Positions 33,247 to 42,984 of a stretch of DNA of 64,000 nucleotides are shown piece after piece. Position 1 is the stretch's first letter; each line of letters opens with the position of its first letter. The stretch spans positions 1,481,912 through 1,545,911 of the forward strand of contig NZ_LT985808.1 in assembly GCF_900291465.1 (NCBI RefSeq), in the 5' to 3' direction. A program made the translations under genes and the position numbers. The notes below the pieces were generated by a model that saw only the letters and a program-made list of their open reading frames with translations, was not told the DNA's origin and ran no database searches. This DNA comes from Bacteroides sp. Marseille-P3684. GTDB lineage: Bacteria > Bacteroidota > Bacteroidia > Bacteroidales > Bacteroidaceae.

Positions 33247-34461
33247 TCATTTGGTAAAGTGCAACGTGTGTCCCATGCGGTCCTTTTTGGTGTGCAGGTA
33301 ACGCTCGTTGTACGGGTTGGGAGTGATTTCCACGGGGACAATCTCCGTGATTTCCAGTCCATAGGCTTCCAGTCCGACACGCTTCACGGGGTTGTTCGTG
33401 ATGAGACGCATCTTGTGGATGCCTATCTCGCGCAGGATTTGTGCACCCACGCCGTAGTCGCGTTCGTCCGCCTTGTGTCCCAGGCAGATGTTGGCGTCCA
33501 CGGTGTCCATGCCTCCCTCTTGCAACTTGTAGGCTTTCATCTTCTCCATCAGCCCGATGCCGCGTCCTTCCTGGTTGAGGTAGACCACGGCTCCCTTGCC
33601 GGCTTCATCAATCATGCGGAGTGCCTTGTGGAGCTGTTCGCCGCAGTCGCAACGGCGTGAGCCGAAGATGTCGCCCGTGGCGCACGAAGAGTGGACACGC
33701 ACGAGGACGGGGTCGTCAGCCTTCCATTCGCCCTTGATGATGGCGATGTGTTCCAGTCCGTTGCTCTTCTGACGGAAGGGGATGAGGCGGAAGTGTCCGT
33801 ACTCCGTCGGCATGTCCACCTCCACACCTTTCTCCACGATGGATTCCTCCCGCAGGCGGTAGGCGATGAGGTCGGCGATGGAGATGAGCTTCAGTCCATG
33901 CTCGTCGGCGAAATGCCGCAGCTCGGGCAAGCGTGCCATGGTGCCGTCCTCGTTCATGATTTCCATGAGGGCGGCAGCCGGATAAAGTCCTGCCAGGCGT
34001 GCCATGTCGATGCTGGCTTCCGTGTGTCCTGCCCGGCGGAGCACTCCTTTGTCCTGTGCATACAGCGGGTTGACATGTCCCGGACGTCCGAAGGTCTCAG
34101 GCTTCGAGGAAGGGTCGGCAAGGGCACGGATGGTGGCTGCACGGTCATGGGCGGACACGCCGGTGGTGCATCCGTCGAGCTTGTCGATGGTGACCGTGAA
34201 CGGGGTGCCCAGCATCGAGGTGTTCTCGTCCACCTGATGGGGCAGCTCCAGCTCCTTGCAGCGGGAGATGGTGATGGGGGCACAGAGCACACCGCGGGCA
34301 TATTTCAGCATGAAGTTTACCTGCTCCGGGGTGATGGTCTGGGCGGCGACAATCAGGTCGCCCTCATTCTCGCGGTCTTCATCGTCGACCACGACGACAA
34401 ATTTGCCTTCGCGGAAGTCGGCAATTGCCTCTTCTATCGAGTCGAGTTTAATCTTGTCCAT
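33247..34461 (-). CDS. ribBA: bifunctional 3,4-dihydroxy-2-butanone 4-phosphate synthase/GTP cyclohydrolase II
   Basis: 404 residues with two catalytic domains. The N-terminal RibB part (about 1-205) has [19 protein letters not shown] and [13 protein letters not shown]; the C-terminal RibA part (about 210-404) has [24 protein letters not shown] with three zinc Cys, [16 protein letters not shown], and [16 protein letters not shown]. It supplies both precursors of riboflavin. Transcription probably starts before the lptF-like gene upstream, only 23 bp away; I see no FMN riboswitch in that gap. Confidence 0.95.
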   Translation of the reverse strand: MDKIKLDSIEEAIADFREGKFVVVVDDEDRENEGDLIVAAQTITPEQVNFMLKYARGVLCAPITISRCKELELPHQVDENTSMLGTPFTVTIDKLDGCTTGVSAHDRAATIRALADPSSKPETFGRPGHVNPLYAQDKGVLRRAGHTEASIDMARLAGLYPAAALMEIMNEDGTMARLPELRHFADEHGLKLISIADLIAYRLREESIVEKGVEVDMPTEYGHFRLIPFRQKSNGLEHIAIIKGEWKADDPVLVRVHSSCATGDIFGSRRCDCGEQLHKALRMIDEAGKGAVVYLNQEGRGIGLMEKMKAYKLQEGGMDTVDANICLGHKADERDYGVGAQILREIGIHKMRLITNNPVKRVGLEAYGLEITEIVPVEITPNPYNERYLHTKKDRMGHTLHFTK

Positions 34462-34484
34462 AAGCTTATCAAGAGTTATGTGGT

Positions 34485-36398
34485 TTAGTTCAATTCTTCC
34501 GAGCGGATGCGCTCCTGGAGATTACGGCTCGTCGTGATGATTTGCCGTAGGTCCTTGTTCAGCCGCAGACCGAACCGCCAGACGCGGATGTAGAAGAACA
34601 GGCCGACCGGTACGACGAGACCGACGAGCATGTTCAGCCAACGGTTGCTGAAGGGACTCGTGTGGGCATCGGTGATGAGCACGGGATAGGTGCTGGCGAT
34701 GCGGAGCACCATGTGGTCCTTCGAGTTGGCAAGTTCTTCGACGAGCGTTTCCAGCCGGTTGCTCAGTTCGCGGATACGCGTATCTTTTTCGTTGTTGGTG
34801 AACAGGCGTGCATAGTTGGGCAGACGGTCGAGCCGGTGTGTGCGCATGTAGTCCTCGCACTCCGCGCAGAGGGCATCCAGGTCGGTGTCGATGCGGCGGT
34901 AGTCGGGGTCCTCGATGATGACTTCCTTCTTGAACAGGTGGCGTTGGGTGCGGATGCCCAGCAGCTTGCGGATGGTGGCCATGTAGACGTCGGCATTGAA
35001 CACGCCGGAGTCACGGGTCGCCTTGTAGGTGAAGAAGATGCCCAGGGGAAGTGTCACGAACGTACTGATCCATGTCCCGAACCAGATTTCCCAGCTTCCG
35101 TTCTTTGCCGCCCGTTCGCCCATGCTGTTGATGATGTAATAGATAAGGAAGATGATGATGGACACCACGACCGGCATGCCCAGTCCGCCCTTGCGGATGA
35201 TGGCTCCCAGCGGAGCACCGATGAAGAAGAAGATGATGCATGCCAGCGAGAGGGTGAACTTCTTGTTCATCTCCACCCAGTGGCGGCGGATGATGTTGTT
35301 GCCGTCCTTCATCGTCAGCGACTTGATGGAGAGGTCGCTGTCGGTCATCTCCACCTTGCGCTTGGCTTCCGTGTAGACCTGTTCGAGGGTCGAACGGCTG
35401 GACACGGAGAGCAGGCTGTCCATGTTCAGGCGGGTCAGGGCGTCGGTCTTCATCTGTGTGGAGTCAAAGCGGGTCAGCTCGACCGTCGCATAGGCACGTT
35501 GCATGGCGTCGTCATAGTAGCCGCGTCCGATGCTGTCATAGCGCAGGTTGAGCGAGTCGATGTCGTGGTTCAGCTTTTTGATGCCTTTGAACTCGGGGTT
35601 GACCGTCAGGAAGCTTCCGTCCTGCATGCTGAAGTTCGAGTCAAAGTCGATGAGCGTGTGCTTGCTCACGAAGGATTCGCGCCGGTAGGGCACGTTCTGT
35701 GACATGCTGCTCTGCTGACGCAGGTTCTCAAACTGTTCGCCGTTGTAGAGATGGAGGTACAGGTGCTTCTTGTCTGCGGTGGTTTCGAGCCGTCCCGAGT
35801 CGGCAACGATGATGTGTGCATTCTCAAATCCGTCGGAGAAGTTGTATATCATCACGTTGTAGAGCATGCCTGTCTTCTTGTCCTTCTGACGGACGTAGAG
35901 GTTGTATTTCACGCCCTTGTTTTCCTCTCCCAGCTGGTAGAACGAGCTCTCGGGGATGTCCAGTTCGGGCGATGTCTGCGTCATGGAGTAGATGAGCGTG
36001 TAGAGCTTCAGCTGCGCGTTCGGTCCCGTGACGTTCTGGAAATAGAAGGACAGGGCGGCAATGAACGTGGTGAAGATGATGAGCGGACGCATGACCTTCG
36101 TCAGCGGAATGCCTGCCGCCTTCATGGCTATCAGCTCAAAACGTTCGCCGAAGTTACCGAATGTCATCAGGGAGGCGAGCAGCACGGCAAGGGGTGCCGA
36201 GGTCGGCCAGAGGGCGAGTGCCGAGTAGTAGAAAAACTTGGCAAGAACGATGAGGTCCAAGCCTTTGCCCACCATGTCGTCAACCCGCTTCCACAAGAAC
36301 TGCATCATGAAGATGAACAAGCAGATGAAGGTGGTTCCGATGAACAGGAGGACAAAGCTTTTAATGACAAATATATCTAACTTTTTTATCCGTAGCAT
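34485..36398 (-). CDS. LptF/LptG-family lipopolysaccharide export permease
   Basis: 637 residues, longer than the proteobacterial proteins (~360) but normal for Bacteroidetes. Three N-terminal helices ([70 protein letters not shown]), a large periplasmic domain (about 125-350), and three C-terminal helices ([23 protein letters not shown]..., [18 protein letters not shown]). A further cytosolic part and a last helix ([20 protein letters not shown]) follow. It moves LPS or LOS from the inner membrane with LptB. F and G cannot be told apart. Upstream TACTTTTG is at 36502-36509. Confidence 0.88.
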   Translation of the reverse strand: MLRIKKLDIFVIKSFVLLFIGTTFICLFIFMMQFLWKRVDDMVGKGLDLIVLAKFFYYSALALWPTSAPLAVLLASLMTFGNFGERFELIAMKAAGIPLTKVMRPLIIFTTFIAALSFYFQNVTGPNAQLKLYTLIYSMTQTSPELDIPESSFYQLGEENKGVKYNLYVRQKDKKTGMLYNVMIYNFSDGFENAHIIVADSGRLETTADKKHLYLHLYNGEQFENLRQQSSMSQNVPYRRESFVSKHTLIDFDSNFSMQDGSFLTVNPEFKGIKKLNHDIDSLNLRYDSIGRGYYDDAMQRAYATVELTRFDSTQMKTDALTRLNMDSLLSVSSRSTLEQVYTEAKRKVEMTDSDLSIKSLTMKDGNNIIRRHWVEMNKKFTLSLACIIFFFIGAPLGAIIRKGGLGMPVVVSIIIFLIYYIINSMGERAAKNGSWEIWFGTWISTFVTLPLGIFFTYKATRDSGVFNADVYMATIRKLLGIRTQRHLFKKEVIIEDPDYRRIDTDLDALCAECEDYMRTHRLDRLPNYARLFTNNEKDTRIRELSNRLETLVEELANSKDHMVLRIASTYPVLITDAHTSPFSNRWLNMLVGLVVPVGLFFYIRVWRFGLRLNKDLRQIITTSRNLQERIRSEELN

Positions 36399-36732
36399 TT
36401 CGGTAGATTAAACAGCGTATGTTTGGGCGATTGCCTTGATATTCAGTCCGGTCCCCGCTGCTTGGAGGACAGCCCGACGAAGTCAGGGCAATTCTGAAAT
36501 GCAAAAGTAGTACAAAAACGGATTGCGTAAGGGATGTTTTGAAGATTTTTATAGAATAAGTGTGCTTCTGTTCCGCGTATGCCCGACTCTGCTTTCAGCC
36601 GACGGGGTGGGGATGCAGAATCTCATGCCCGTACGGACAAGGCAACAACAGAAGCCTTGTCTGCCTGTGGACTCGTCAGCCTGTCAGCCGGGACTTGAGC
36701 TTGCGGAGGGCGGAACGGCACTCCGCACCGGT
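36399..36732. other. intergenic region between lptF/G and the START-like gene
   Basis: 334 bp. It holds the lptF/G promoter element (36502-36509) and a hairpin GACAAGGC/GCCTTGTC (36636-36643 and 36654-36661, 10-base loop) that could end the START-like transcript although no T run follows. Nothing else recognised; the ORFs across it show no conserved pattern. Confidence 0.5.
36502..36509 (-). promoter_or_regulatory. -7 element TACTTTTG for the lptF/G-ribBA unit
   Basis: The plus strand reads CAAAAGTA. The minus-strand TACTTTTG fits TANNTTTG, 104 bp before the ATG at 36398, implying a long leader. Confidence 0.45.
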
Positions 36733-37119
36733 TCATACGCCGTAGACACTCCGCAGGGCTTCGAACTGCATGTCCCACAGTTCCTTCTGCTCGTCTTCTT
36801 CACCCGGCTCGGCAAAGTCGGTAATTTCCAGCATCAGGTCGTTGGTCAGCTCGTCATTGGTGAGCTTCATTTCGAAGAAGCATCCCGGTTCGTCTTCATC
36901 TTTCCAGCGGAAGCGGATGCAGCATCCCGGTTGGATATAGAGGATGGTTGCCTGTCTCGTCTCCTCCTCACCCCACTGGAAGGTGCAGAGCTTGTGTACA
37001 ATCGTCACTTTGTCGGCGAACCATCCCTGCAAGCCCGAGGCTGTGCTGATGGCATTCCAAAGCACTGTGGCCGAAGCTGATGCCATCGGGTATTCGCAGT
37101 GTATCTTCTGTTTTCTCAT
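36733..37119 (-). CDS. START-like (SRPBCC/AHSA1-type) domain protein
   Basis: 128 residues from the ATG at 37119 (RKQKIHCEYPMASASATVLWNAISTASGLQGWFADKVT...). The helix-grip pattern, with two W-rich segments (LQGWFADKV, CTFQWGEEETRQATIL) and a final amphipathic helix (ELWDMQFEALRSVYGV), fits Bacteroidales START-like proteins. These bind hydrophobic ligands in a cavity; the function is not known. The longer in-frame extension to 37398 runs through repeat-rich DNA and has no conserved residues. Confidence 0.8.
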   Translation of the reverse strand: MRKQKIHCEYPMASASATVLWNAISTASGLQGWFADKVTIVHKLCTFQWGEEETRQATILYIQPGCCIRFRWKDEDEPGCFFEMKLTNDELTNDLMLEITDFAEPGEEDEQKELWDMQFEALRSVYGV

Positions 37120-37325
37120 AGAACTCTGAATTGTGTTTGTAATTGATGTTTCACAAGTCCGACTGTTGCCGAAGCTTGCGAACGTTGAATTTGTAATTTT
37201 GGCGGGCAAGATAAGCATAGTTTTATAGATGGAGAAATGTAGGGCGTGATTTTTTGCTAAGCTTTCCAAACGCGCCTGTCTTTTGAGCTCGGATGGGTCC
37301 TTCTTGTTCCCACCTTTCCGCCTTC

Positions 37326-37590
37326 CGCAAGTCGTCACTGACTCTATGCGCAAACTGCTGTCCTTCCTTGCGTAAGTCTTCACCACCCCCTTGCGCATCC
37401 CCTTTATGACGTCTTGCGCATCTCATCGTACCGAGAAGCGCAAGACGATGGTGTCACTTCGCGCAAGAGACAGTGGCAAGATGCGCATCTCGGGAACAGG
37501 GATTAAGTACAGAGTGACAGTGGGTTGCTGGGAATGCCGGTCGTGAGAAGCGCAAGCGGTAGTGCCGGGATGCGCATCCCGGTAGTTTGA
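37326..37590. repeat. cluster of TGCGCA-centred palindromes
   Basis: About ten copies of [T/A]TGCGCA[A/T] or AGCGCAAG within 270 bp. Three form strong palindromes: a 14-bp stem with one mismatch at 37411-37446 (GTCTTGCGCATCTC ... GAGAAGCGCAAGAC), AGATGCGCATCT at 37479-37490, and CCGGGATGCGCATCCCGG at 37565-37582, which is perfect. They could be a REP-like relic, a cruciform or a protein-binding region. Confidence 0.65.
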
Positions 37591-37846
37591 CGCGGGGAAA
37601 GGGGGAGATGGAATAGGGTATTTTGCAATCCGCAGATGCCAGTTTGGAGATTATGGCAGGCGCAGTAGCCGGATGGCCAGTAAGGGAACGTGAAGGTACG
37701 TGTTTTCTTTGGTAAAAACAAGGAATCCGGATAATTGCAGTTACTTCCCGCATGTGTTTGTGTAACGCTGTCGGGAATACCTGTTCGATAAGATGCCTGT
37801 TTGTCAATACTTTGAAATTTTTCTTTCAAAAAACTTCTCGGAATGC

Positions 37847-37877
37847 TTGCAGGGAATGGAGAAAACATCTACCTTTG
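37847..37877 (+). promoter_or_regulatory. promoter of the tRNA gene
   Basis: CTTG (37847-37850), a 19-bp spacer, and TACCTTTG (37870-37877) agree with the Bacteroidetes consensus apart from one base in -33. The tRNA begins 21 bp later. Confidence 0.7.
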
Positions 37878-37897
37878 CAACCGCAATCGAGAAAGAT

Positions 37898-37971
37898 GGC
37901 GGGATAGCTCAGCTGGTTAGAGCGCATGATTCATAATCATGAGGTCCCCGGTTCAATCCCGGGTCCCGCTA
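37898..37971 (+). tRNA. tRNA-Met (anticodon CAT)
   Basis: A complete cloverleaf of 74 bases: acceptor GGCGGGA with TCCCGCT (one G-T pair at the first position), D-arm GCTC...GAGC, anticodon stem CATGA/TCATG around TTCATAA with CAT at 37932-37934, T-arm CCCGG-TTCAATC-CCGGG, discriminator A at 37971. CCA is not encoded. CAT could also be the Ile2 tRNA with modified C34; the overall sequence looks like elongator Met. The lack of an initiator-type mismatch at position 1-72 is judged with caution. Confidence 0.93.
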
Positions 37972-38067
37972 CAAGAAAGACTTAAGACTGTTGAGTGGCT
38001 TCCACACTTGATGGTCTTTTTTTATTATCATACTCCAAAATCCGGGAGCCGCAGACTCTCGTACATC

Positions 38068-38694
38068 ATGAACATACAGAAAATCAAAGACGAATTTATT
38101 GAACTCCTGCGTTCAACGGAGCGCGATGGAGTGGACAGTGTGATTGAAGAGCTGGAAGAGGCAGGCTTCTTCACGGCTCCTGCGTCGGCCGGTCACCACT
38201 TGAACACCGAAGGCGGATTGGCACAACACTCGGTCAATACCTGCCGGGCTGCACTTGCCGTGTGGGAAGGTATGAAAACCTTGGAACCGACTCTGGAAAA
38301 GGAAGTCGGACGAGACAGTGTCATCATCGCCAGCCTGTTGCACGATGTGTGCAAAACGGATATCTACGTACGTTCTGTGAAACGGCGGAAGAATGCCCTG
38401 GGGATGTGGGAAGACAGTGAAGGGTATAAGGTCTCCTATAAGAATTTCCCGATGGGACACGGGGAGAAGTCAGTCATCCTGTTGCTTTGCTACGGACTGG
38501 AGATGACCGATGCCGAGATGCTGGCCATCCGTTGGCACATGGGTGCATGGGGAGTCAATATGAACAGTTTTGAGGACGAGCGTTGCTATGATACGTCCCA
38601 AAAGCTTTATCCGTTGGTTTCCATCGTGCAGACTGCCGACCATCTGGCTGCAAGCATCATGGAGCGCAGCGGGGAAGAGCAGGACGAGTTGTAG
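38068..38694 (+). CDS. HD-domain hydrolase
   Basis: 208 residues from the ATG at 38068; the upstream frame to 37939 overlaps the tRNA and is rejected. The metal-binding residues of the HD superfamily are visible: His in LAQHSVNTCRAAL, the HD pair in IIASLLHDVCKTDIY, and a further His in AIRWHMGAWGVN, with a final Asp in SIVQTADHLAASI. It probably hydrolyses a nucleotide or a related phosphate, cytosolic. The gene follows the tRNA closely, 96 bp, in the same direction. Confidence 0.88.
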   Translation: MNIQKIKDEFIELLRSTERDGVDSVIEELEEAGFFTAPASAGHHLNTEGGLAQHSVNTCRAALAVWEGMKTLEPTLEKEVGRDSVIIASLLHDVCKTDIYVRSVKRRKNALGMWEDSEGYKVSYKNFPMGHGEKSVILLLCYGLEMTDAEMLAIRWHMGAWGVNMNSFEDERCYDTSQKLYPLVSIVQTADHLAASIMERSGEEQDEL

Positions 38695-38782
38695 ACGATA
38701 AGTACGCTCCTTTGCTTTTGCAACTTTTGCCAAACGCCGGAACGAAATTGCGCCAAACGCAGGAATGCCGAATTTTTGTTTG

Positions 38783-38790
38783 TATATTTG
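38783..38790 (+). promoter_or_regulatory. orphan -7 element TATATTTG
   Basis: A perfect TANNTTTG match 89 bp after the HD gene, without a clear -33 partner and without a gene on the plus strand ahead of it; the next plus-strand signal is the terminator arm at 38902. See the small-RNA finding. Confidence 0.35.
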
Positions 38791-38901
38791 CATGTGAACC
38801 AATGAATCATGTAAATTGTAATGTCCTATGGATTGTGGGAGTGCAGGCTGTTTTCAGGACGTGTCTGATCTCCTGATACGGAGGGATTAGTTCAAGAAAT
38901 A

Positions 38902-38972
38902 AACACAAGGAGGGTGTGTCTGGAAAGGAGCAAGCTTGAAGCTTGTCCGAGCAGACACACCCTCCTTGTGTT
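38902..38972. terminator. bidirectional long-stem terminator
   Basis: Arms at 38902-38921 (AACACAAGGAGGGTGTGTCT) and 38953-38972 (AGACACACCCTCCTTGTGTT) are perfect over 20 bp. An inner stem CAAGCTT-G-AAGCTTG (38931-38945) lies in the loop. It terminates the lipoprotein operon (minus strand) and possibly the HD gene or a small RNA on plus. Confidence 0.88.
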
Positions 38973-38988
38973 CTTTAATCCCGTCGGG

Positions 38989-39987
38989 TTATTTTCCGCT
39001 GAACACCATGCGGGTCTCAGCATCCTTTCCAGCACCTGTGCCGCTGACGGTCATTTCCACACGGGTCTTTTCATTCTCCATGGTCAACAGCAGGTCGAGC
39101 CGTTGTCCGGCAACAGCGGACGCCAGCATGTAGTCCTCACTGTCATTTTCCAGACTGCCGGCTTTCCATTGGTCTGCCAACGCCTGTTCTTCGGACGTGA
39201 GCGACTGTCCGTCTGCTACTCGGTAATCGTATGCCGTGGCGGTGAAGCCGTCAAAGCTTTCCAGGTAAAGGGCACGCTGGAGAAGCCGGCGGACAATCCG
39301 GTCTATCTGGGTGGTGCTGGGTGCACAGACGTAGACTATTTCCTCCAGCGTTCCGGTGGTGCTGAAACGGAAGCTGACCGTCCGCGAAGGTGAAAGTCCT
39401 ATGCTTGTGCCGCCTAACGAGTTGCCTGACTCGGTGGCATAGTTGAGTGAACCGTAGTGGTCTTTTTCGCTGACGGTGAGTGAGCCGTCCGCCTCTTCCT
39501 GTAACGTCTTGTAGTAAGTGAGGTTGCGCTGTGTCTCGGCCTTGCTCTCGCCCCAGAAGTTGTTGCGTATGTCAGTGGGAACCACCTCGACGGTGAGCTG
39601 CTGTTCGGCACTGAACTCCTGTCCGTCGCTGCCCAAGGCAGTCATGCGGCAGACCAGGGTATGGCTGCCTGCACTCAAGCCGCGCAGGTAGTAGGTGGAA
39701 CGTCCGTTCTGTGTCTCATAAGAGTCGCCGGAAGCGGCGGAAAGCGTTTCCACTTCGTTCTGTTTCCAGATGAACTTTTCCGAGACCAGGTTGCTGCCCG
39801 ACTTCACGTCGCACTGTGCCGTGAACGGCTGGTAAGCTCCGATGACCGGACGGTCCAGGCTGATGGTGCCGATGCTTCCTGCCGTGGAAGTCAGGGTGTC
39901 ATCGTCGTCGGATGAAGAACAGGCGGTGAAGCCGAGGGAGCCTGCGGCAAGCAGGCACAGGGTGGTGTACTTGAGTAAGTGTTTCAT
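38989..39987 (-). CDS. lipoprotein with a PKD/Ig-like N-terminal region
   Basis: 332 residues with a lipoprotein signal (KHLLKYTTLCLLAAGSLGFTAC, Cys23) followed by an acidic SSSDDDD stretch typical of surface-exported Bacteroidetes lipoproteins. The region about 40-135 has an Ig/PKD flavour (TISLDRPVIGAYQPFTAQCDV, YYLRGLSAGSHTLVCRMTA). The C-terminal half has helices and strands without a familiar motif (DYRVADGQSLTSEEQALADQWKAGS). It ends an operon of two lipoproteins. Role unknown; partner of the protein at 39995. Confidence 0.7.
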   Translation of the reverse strand: MKHLLKYTTLCLLAAGSLGFTACSSSDDDDTLTSTAGSIGTISLDRPVIGAYQPFTAQCDVKSGSNLVSEKFIWKQNEVETLSAASGDSYETQNGRSTYYLRGLSAGSHTLVCRMTALGSDGQEFSAEQQLTVEVVPTDIRNNFWGESKAETQRNLTYYKTLQEEADGSLTVSEKDHYGSLNYATESGNSLGGTSIGLSPSRTVSFRFSTTGTLEEIVYVCAPSTTQIDRIVRRLLQRALYLESFDGFTATAYDYRVADGQSLTSEEQALADQWKAGSLENDSEDYMLASAVAGQRLDLLLTMENEKTRVEMTVSGTGAGKDAETRMVFSGK

Positions 39988-39994
39988 TGTGCGG

Positions 39995-41281
39995 TTAGTC
40001 TGTGATGTGAATGTTCAGTTGGATGTTCAGTTCCAGCAGGCTGAACAGGGGTGAGGTGAGTTCCTGCGGAATGCTGGAGACAAAAATCGACAGGCTGTGG
40101 TCTCCTTCCTCCGAGGAGGTTCCCGGAGTCAGGGGTTCGGCGAGCCAGAAGCGTGCCACGGGACGGAAGCTGTCGGCGTTGCATCCTTCCAGCTCATCGA
40201 GCAGGAGGGGAACTTCTCCCATACCGGTCGATTCGATGTTCGGGGTCAGTCCGATGCGGGCGAGGTGGGTGAAGAGGTCTTCCCCGATGCCATAGTCAGC
40301 CAGCACGTCGGTCAGCTCATAGTTGTAGTCCGAGTTCCCTTCCGCCAGTGCAGCATTGGCTTCTGCCGCCGAGATGCGGAGGTCAAGAGGAATGTTGTTC
40401 GGGCAGTAGCTGACGGGCAGGCTGAGGCTCTTGGTGGTGTTGCCGAAGTCCGTCAGCTTGATTTGGCATTCAGAAGAGGCGTGTTTGACGTTGCCTTCCG
40501 TCAGTCCGGTCCAGACGGGAGCGCTGGTGACCGGGGTGAACGAGAGGTAGTGGGCGGTGTAGACGGTAGTGGTGTCGGCTGTCAGTTCCTCCTTGTTGAC
40601 CGTAGTCTGTATGGTGGTGATGTACTGACGGCTGTAGTGCCATTCGACTCCCAGGCTGTTCTTGTAGGCATTCACGTCGACAAAGAGGATGTAGGGGTTC
40701 ACGGCGCCTTTGCTGTTGAGCAGGTTCTGCACGGTGGCATAGCCGAAGTTGACTCCTTCATCCACGGTGGGGACAATCTCGATGGGCACGCCCGACGAGC
40801 TGACTTGTTGCGCCACTCCGGCAGCGTCGGTGTAGTTCACGACGAGGTGCAGGTCGGAGACATTGCGGAAGTTCGCTTCGCCCTGTGTGCGGACGGTTGC
40901 GACCCATTGTCCTTCGAGCACTTCTCCGTTCTCGTTCTTTGCCGGTTCCACATTCTCCAGGGTGTAGTAGTCCGATGGCGTTACGTAGGATGCGCGTGTG
41001 TCGGAGACGTCGGTCTTGTCAAAGCGGAAATAGGTGTCGCTGTCCTGCACGTCGAGCTGCACATCGTCTTTGGTCAGTACGACACTGCTGGGATTGACGC
41101 GGAAGCGCAACTGGAAGGAATTTCCCTTGACGATGGTTCCTCCTGCTTCGTCGAGCATCACGATACTGGACGGTACGGGTTGTTGCAGTGCCGAGACGTC
41201 GTCTTTCCAGTCGTCGTCGGAGCATGCTGCCAGCATCCCGCAGAACGCCAGCAGGCTGAAAGCTGTCTGGTAAAGTTTCAT
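39995..41281 (-). CDS. surface lipoprotein (BACON/DUF1735-like N-terminus)
   Basis: 428 residues with a lipoprotein signal (KLYQTAFSLLAFCGMLAAC, Cys20) and an acidic SDDDWKDD following it. An N-terminal beta-sandwich begins near 38 (SSIVMLDEAGGTIVKGNSFQLRFRVNPSSVVLTKDDVQLDV). A central domain has VEWHYSRQYITTIQTTVNKEELT, and the C-terminus ends in a hydrophobic LLELNIQLNIHITD. The first gene of a two-gene operon with the protein at 38989 (7 bp apart). Such pairs are seen at surface glycan or cell-envelope loci, but no SusC/D or glycosidase is nearby. Confidence 0.65.
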   Translation of the reverse strand: MKLYQTAFSLLAFCGMLAACSDDDWKDDVSALQQPVPSSIVMLDEAGGTIVKGNSFQLRFRVNPSSVVLTKDDVQLDVQDSDTYFRFDKTDVSDTRASYVTPSDYYTLENVEPAKNENGEVLEGQWVATVRTQGEANFRNVSDLHLVVNYTDAAGVAQQVSSSGVPIEIVPTVDEGVNFGYATVQNLLNSKGAVNPYILFVDVNAYKNSLGVEWHYSRQYITTIQTTVNKEELTADTTTVYTAHYLSFTPVTSAPVWTGLTEGNVKHASSECQIKLTDFGNTTKSLSLPVSYCPNNIPLDLRISAAEANAALAEGNSDYNYELTDVLADYGIGEDLFTHLARIGLTPNIESTGMGEVPLLLDELEGCNADSFRPVARFWLAEPLTPGTSSEEGDHSLSIFVSSIPQELTSPLFSLLELNIQLNIHITD

Positions 41282-41357
41282 GAGTTGTGTTTGTGTTTTT
41301 TAGTTTGATACATTGTGCTGACTCCCCAAGTCCGGGGGACAGGCTGTGTTTGCCGCG

Positions 41358-41365
41358 CAAAGATA
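41358..41365 (-). promoter_or_regulatory. -7 element TATCTTTG of the two-lipoprotein operon
   Basis: The plus strand reads CAAAGATA; minus-strand TATCTTTG lies 77 bp before the ATG at 41281. Confidence 0.45.
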
Positions 41366-41474
41366 GCCGCTTCCGTCCGCAGTAGGGGGCAGGAAGTCTG
41401 TGATTCTGTTATTATAAGGTATAGAAACTACCCTAATAGACCCTAAAAAGAGCCGTTAAGAGTGTGCTTATGGA

Positions 41475-41523
41475 AAGAGGGTGTGCCAATCGGAGCGGAA
41501 GGCTCGTCATGGCACACCCTCTT
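41475..41523. terminator. terminator of the nuo operon
   Basis: Arms AAGAGGGTGTGCCA (41475-41488) and TGGCACACCCTCTT (41510-41523) pair over 14 bp with a 21-base loop, 27 bp after the nuoN stop. Confidence 0.85.
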
Positions 41524-41549
41524 GGTGTTATCAGGCTATGCCGGGGCGA

Positions 41550-42971
41550 TTACATGCCGAAGGCATAGAGATTGAGTCCGTCGTAGATGGCGCTCACCAG
41601 TCCGAGAGCGATGATGCCGGCTGTGCACAGCGCAAGGCTGAGCTTGGTGCTGCAGTCGCTGCTGAAGGCAGCAATCGGCGCATCGTTGGGGGTGATGTAC
41701 ATTGCCTTGACAATCTTCAAGTAGTAGAACAGGGAGATGATGGTGTTGAGCAAGGCGATGAATACCACGAGATAGAATCCTGCGCTGAAGGCGGAAGCAA
41801 AGATGAAGAACTTGCTGAAGAAGCCTGCGAACGGCGGGATACCTGCCAGTGAGAAGAGAGCCAGCGTCATGAGGAAGCTCAGCTTCGGGTTGGTCTGGTA
41901 GAGTCCGTTGTAGTCGCTCATGTCTACCTTGCCGGCCTTCTGCTCGATGACGTTGATGACGGTGAAGGCAGCCAGGTTGGCAGCGATATAGACGAGCACA
42001 TAGAACACGAGCGAAGTCATGCCCAGCTCATTGCCGCCGATGACACCCAACATGATGTATCCGGCTTGTGAGATACTGCTGAATGCCATGAATCGTTTCA
42101 GGTTCTCCTGTTTCAGCGCCATGAGGTTACCCAGGGTGATGGTGATGATGATGACGGCGTAGAGCAGTGTCTGCCATTGTTCCACCATCGGTCCGAAGAC
42201 CTTCATCAGGATGACCAGCAACGTGAAGGCTGCGGCACCTTTGGAAACGACGGAGAGGTAGGAGGTCACTGCCGTCGGAGCACCCTGATAGGTATCGGCG
42301 GTCCACAAGTGGAACGGCACGAGGGAGAGCTTGAAGCCCAGTCCGGCAAAGAAGAACACCAGGGCGAGGATTTGCATCGGGGTGCCTTCGAGCATGGTCG
42401 GGATGTCGTTGAAGTAGAGCGTGCCCACTGTTCCGTAGACGAACGAGATGCCGTAGAGCATCAGACCCGATGAGAACATGGCGTTCATGATGTATTTGGC
42501 TCCGGCTTCAGCCGATTCGTGTTTGTATTTGTCCATTGCCACGAGGCAGGCCATCGGGATGGATGCCAGCTCCAGTCCGATGAAGAACATCAGGAAGTTG
42601 CCGGCGCTCATCATGAAGTTCATACCCAGCAGCGTGCAGAGGGTGAGCACGTAGAACTCACCTTCCTTGTGTCGTGTGTCGTCGCGGCGGAGCCAGTTCT
42701 TGGCTTGCAGGAACACGAGCAGCGTGCCGATGGAAAGGATGGTCTTCATGATGTTGGTCATGGCGTATGACTGGTACATCCCGCCGAAAAGCTCGACGTC
42801 TTCTCCCGGACAGATGTTCAACAGAGTGTGGATGCCCAACAATACGCAGGTCAGGGCATGGAAGCCGCGGCGCTCCTTGCCTTCGGTGAACAAATCGTAA
42901 AGGAAGACGATAAGTATCAAGGCCATGAGGCTGACTTCCGCTCTCATATCAAAAAATTGAAGATAGTTCAT
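41550..42971 (-). CDS. nuoN: NADH-quinone oxidoreductase subunit N
   Basis: 473 residues, about fourteen membrane helices. The antiporter-like core is seen in [42 protein letters not shown] (conserved Lys in a broken helix), and [20 protein letters not shown]. The last gene of the nuo operon; with M and L it makes the proton-pumping arm of complex I. Confidence 0.95.
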   Translation of the reverse strand: MNYLQFFDMRAEVSLMALILIVFLYDLFTEGKERRGFHALTCVLLGIHTLLNICPGEDVELFGGMYQSYAMTNIMKTILSIGTLLVFLQAKNWLRRDDTRHKEGEFYVLTLCTLLGMNFMMSAGNFLMFFIGLELASIPMACLVAMDKYKHESAEAGAKYIMNAMFSSGLMLYGISFVYGTVGTLYFNDIPTMLEGTPMQILALVFFFAGLGFKLSLVPFHLWTADTYQGAPTAVTSYLSVVSKGAAAFTLLVILMKVFGPMVEQWQTLLYAVIIITITLGNLMALKQENLKRFMAFSSISQAGYIMLGVIGGNELGMTSLVFYVLVYIAANLAAFTVINVIEQKAGKVDMSDYNGLYQTNPKLSFLMTLALFSLAGIPPFAGFFSKFFIFASAFSAGFYLVVFIALLNTIISLFYYLKIVKAMYITPNDAPIAAFSSDCSTKLSLALCTAGIIALGLVSAIYDGLNLYAFGM

Positions 42972-42984
42972 AGTAACTTTTTAA

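Larger units (their letters stand above)
37120..37897. other. long intergenic region with TGCGCA palindromes and the tRNA promoter
   Basis: 778 bp without a credible gene. About 37320-37590 is dense in words of the form TTGCGCA/TGCGCAA; see the repeat entry. A weak hairpin TTTGAAA/TTTCAAA (37812-37831) precedes the tRNA promoter. The reading frames crossing this stretch lack any conserved pattern. Confidence 0.6.

Noticed and set aside
34462-34484. FMN riboswitch for ribBA
   Set aside because: Only 23 bp separate it from the upstream gene and none of the conserved RFN elements is seen.
40097-41308. 403-codon plus-strand ORF
   Set aside because: Antisense to a lipoprotein with a proper signal peptide; low-complexity Val/Gly/Asp composition.
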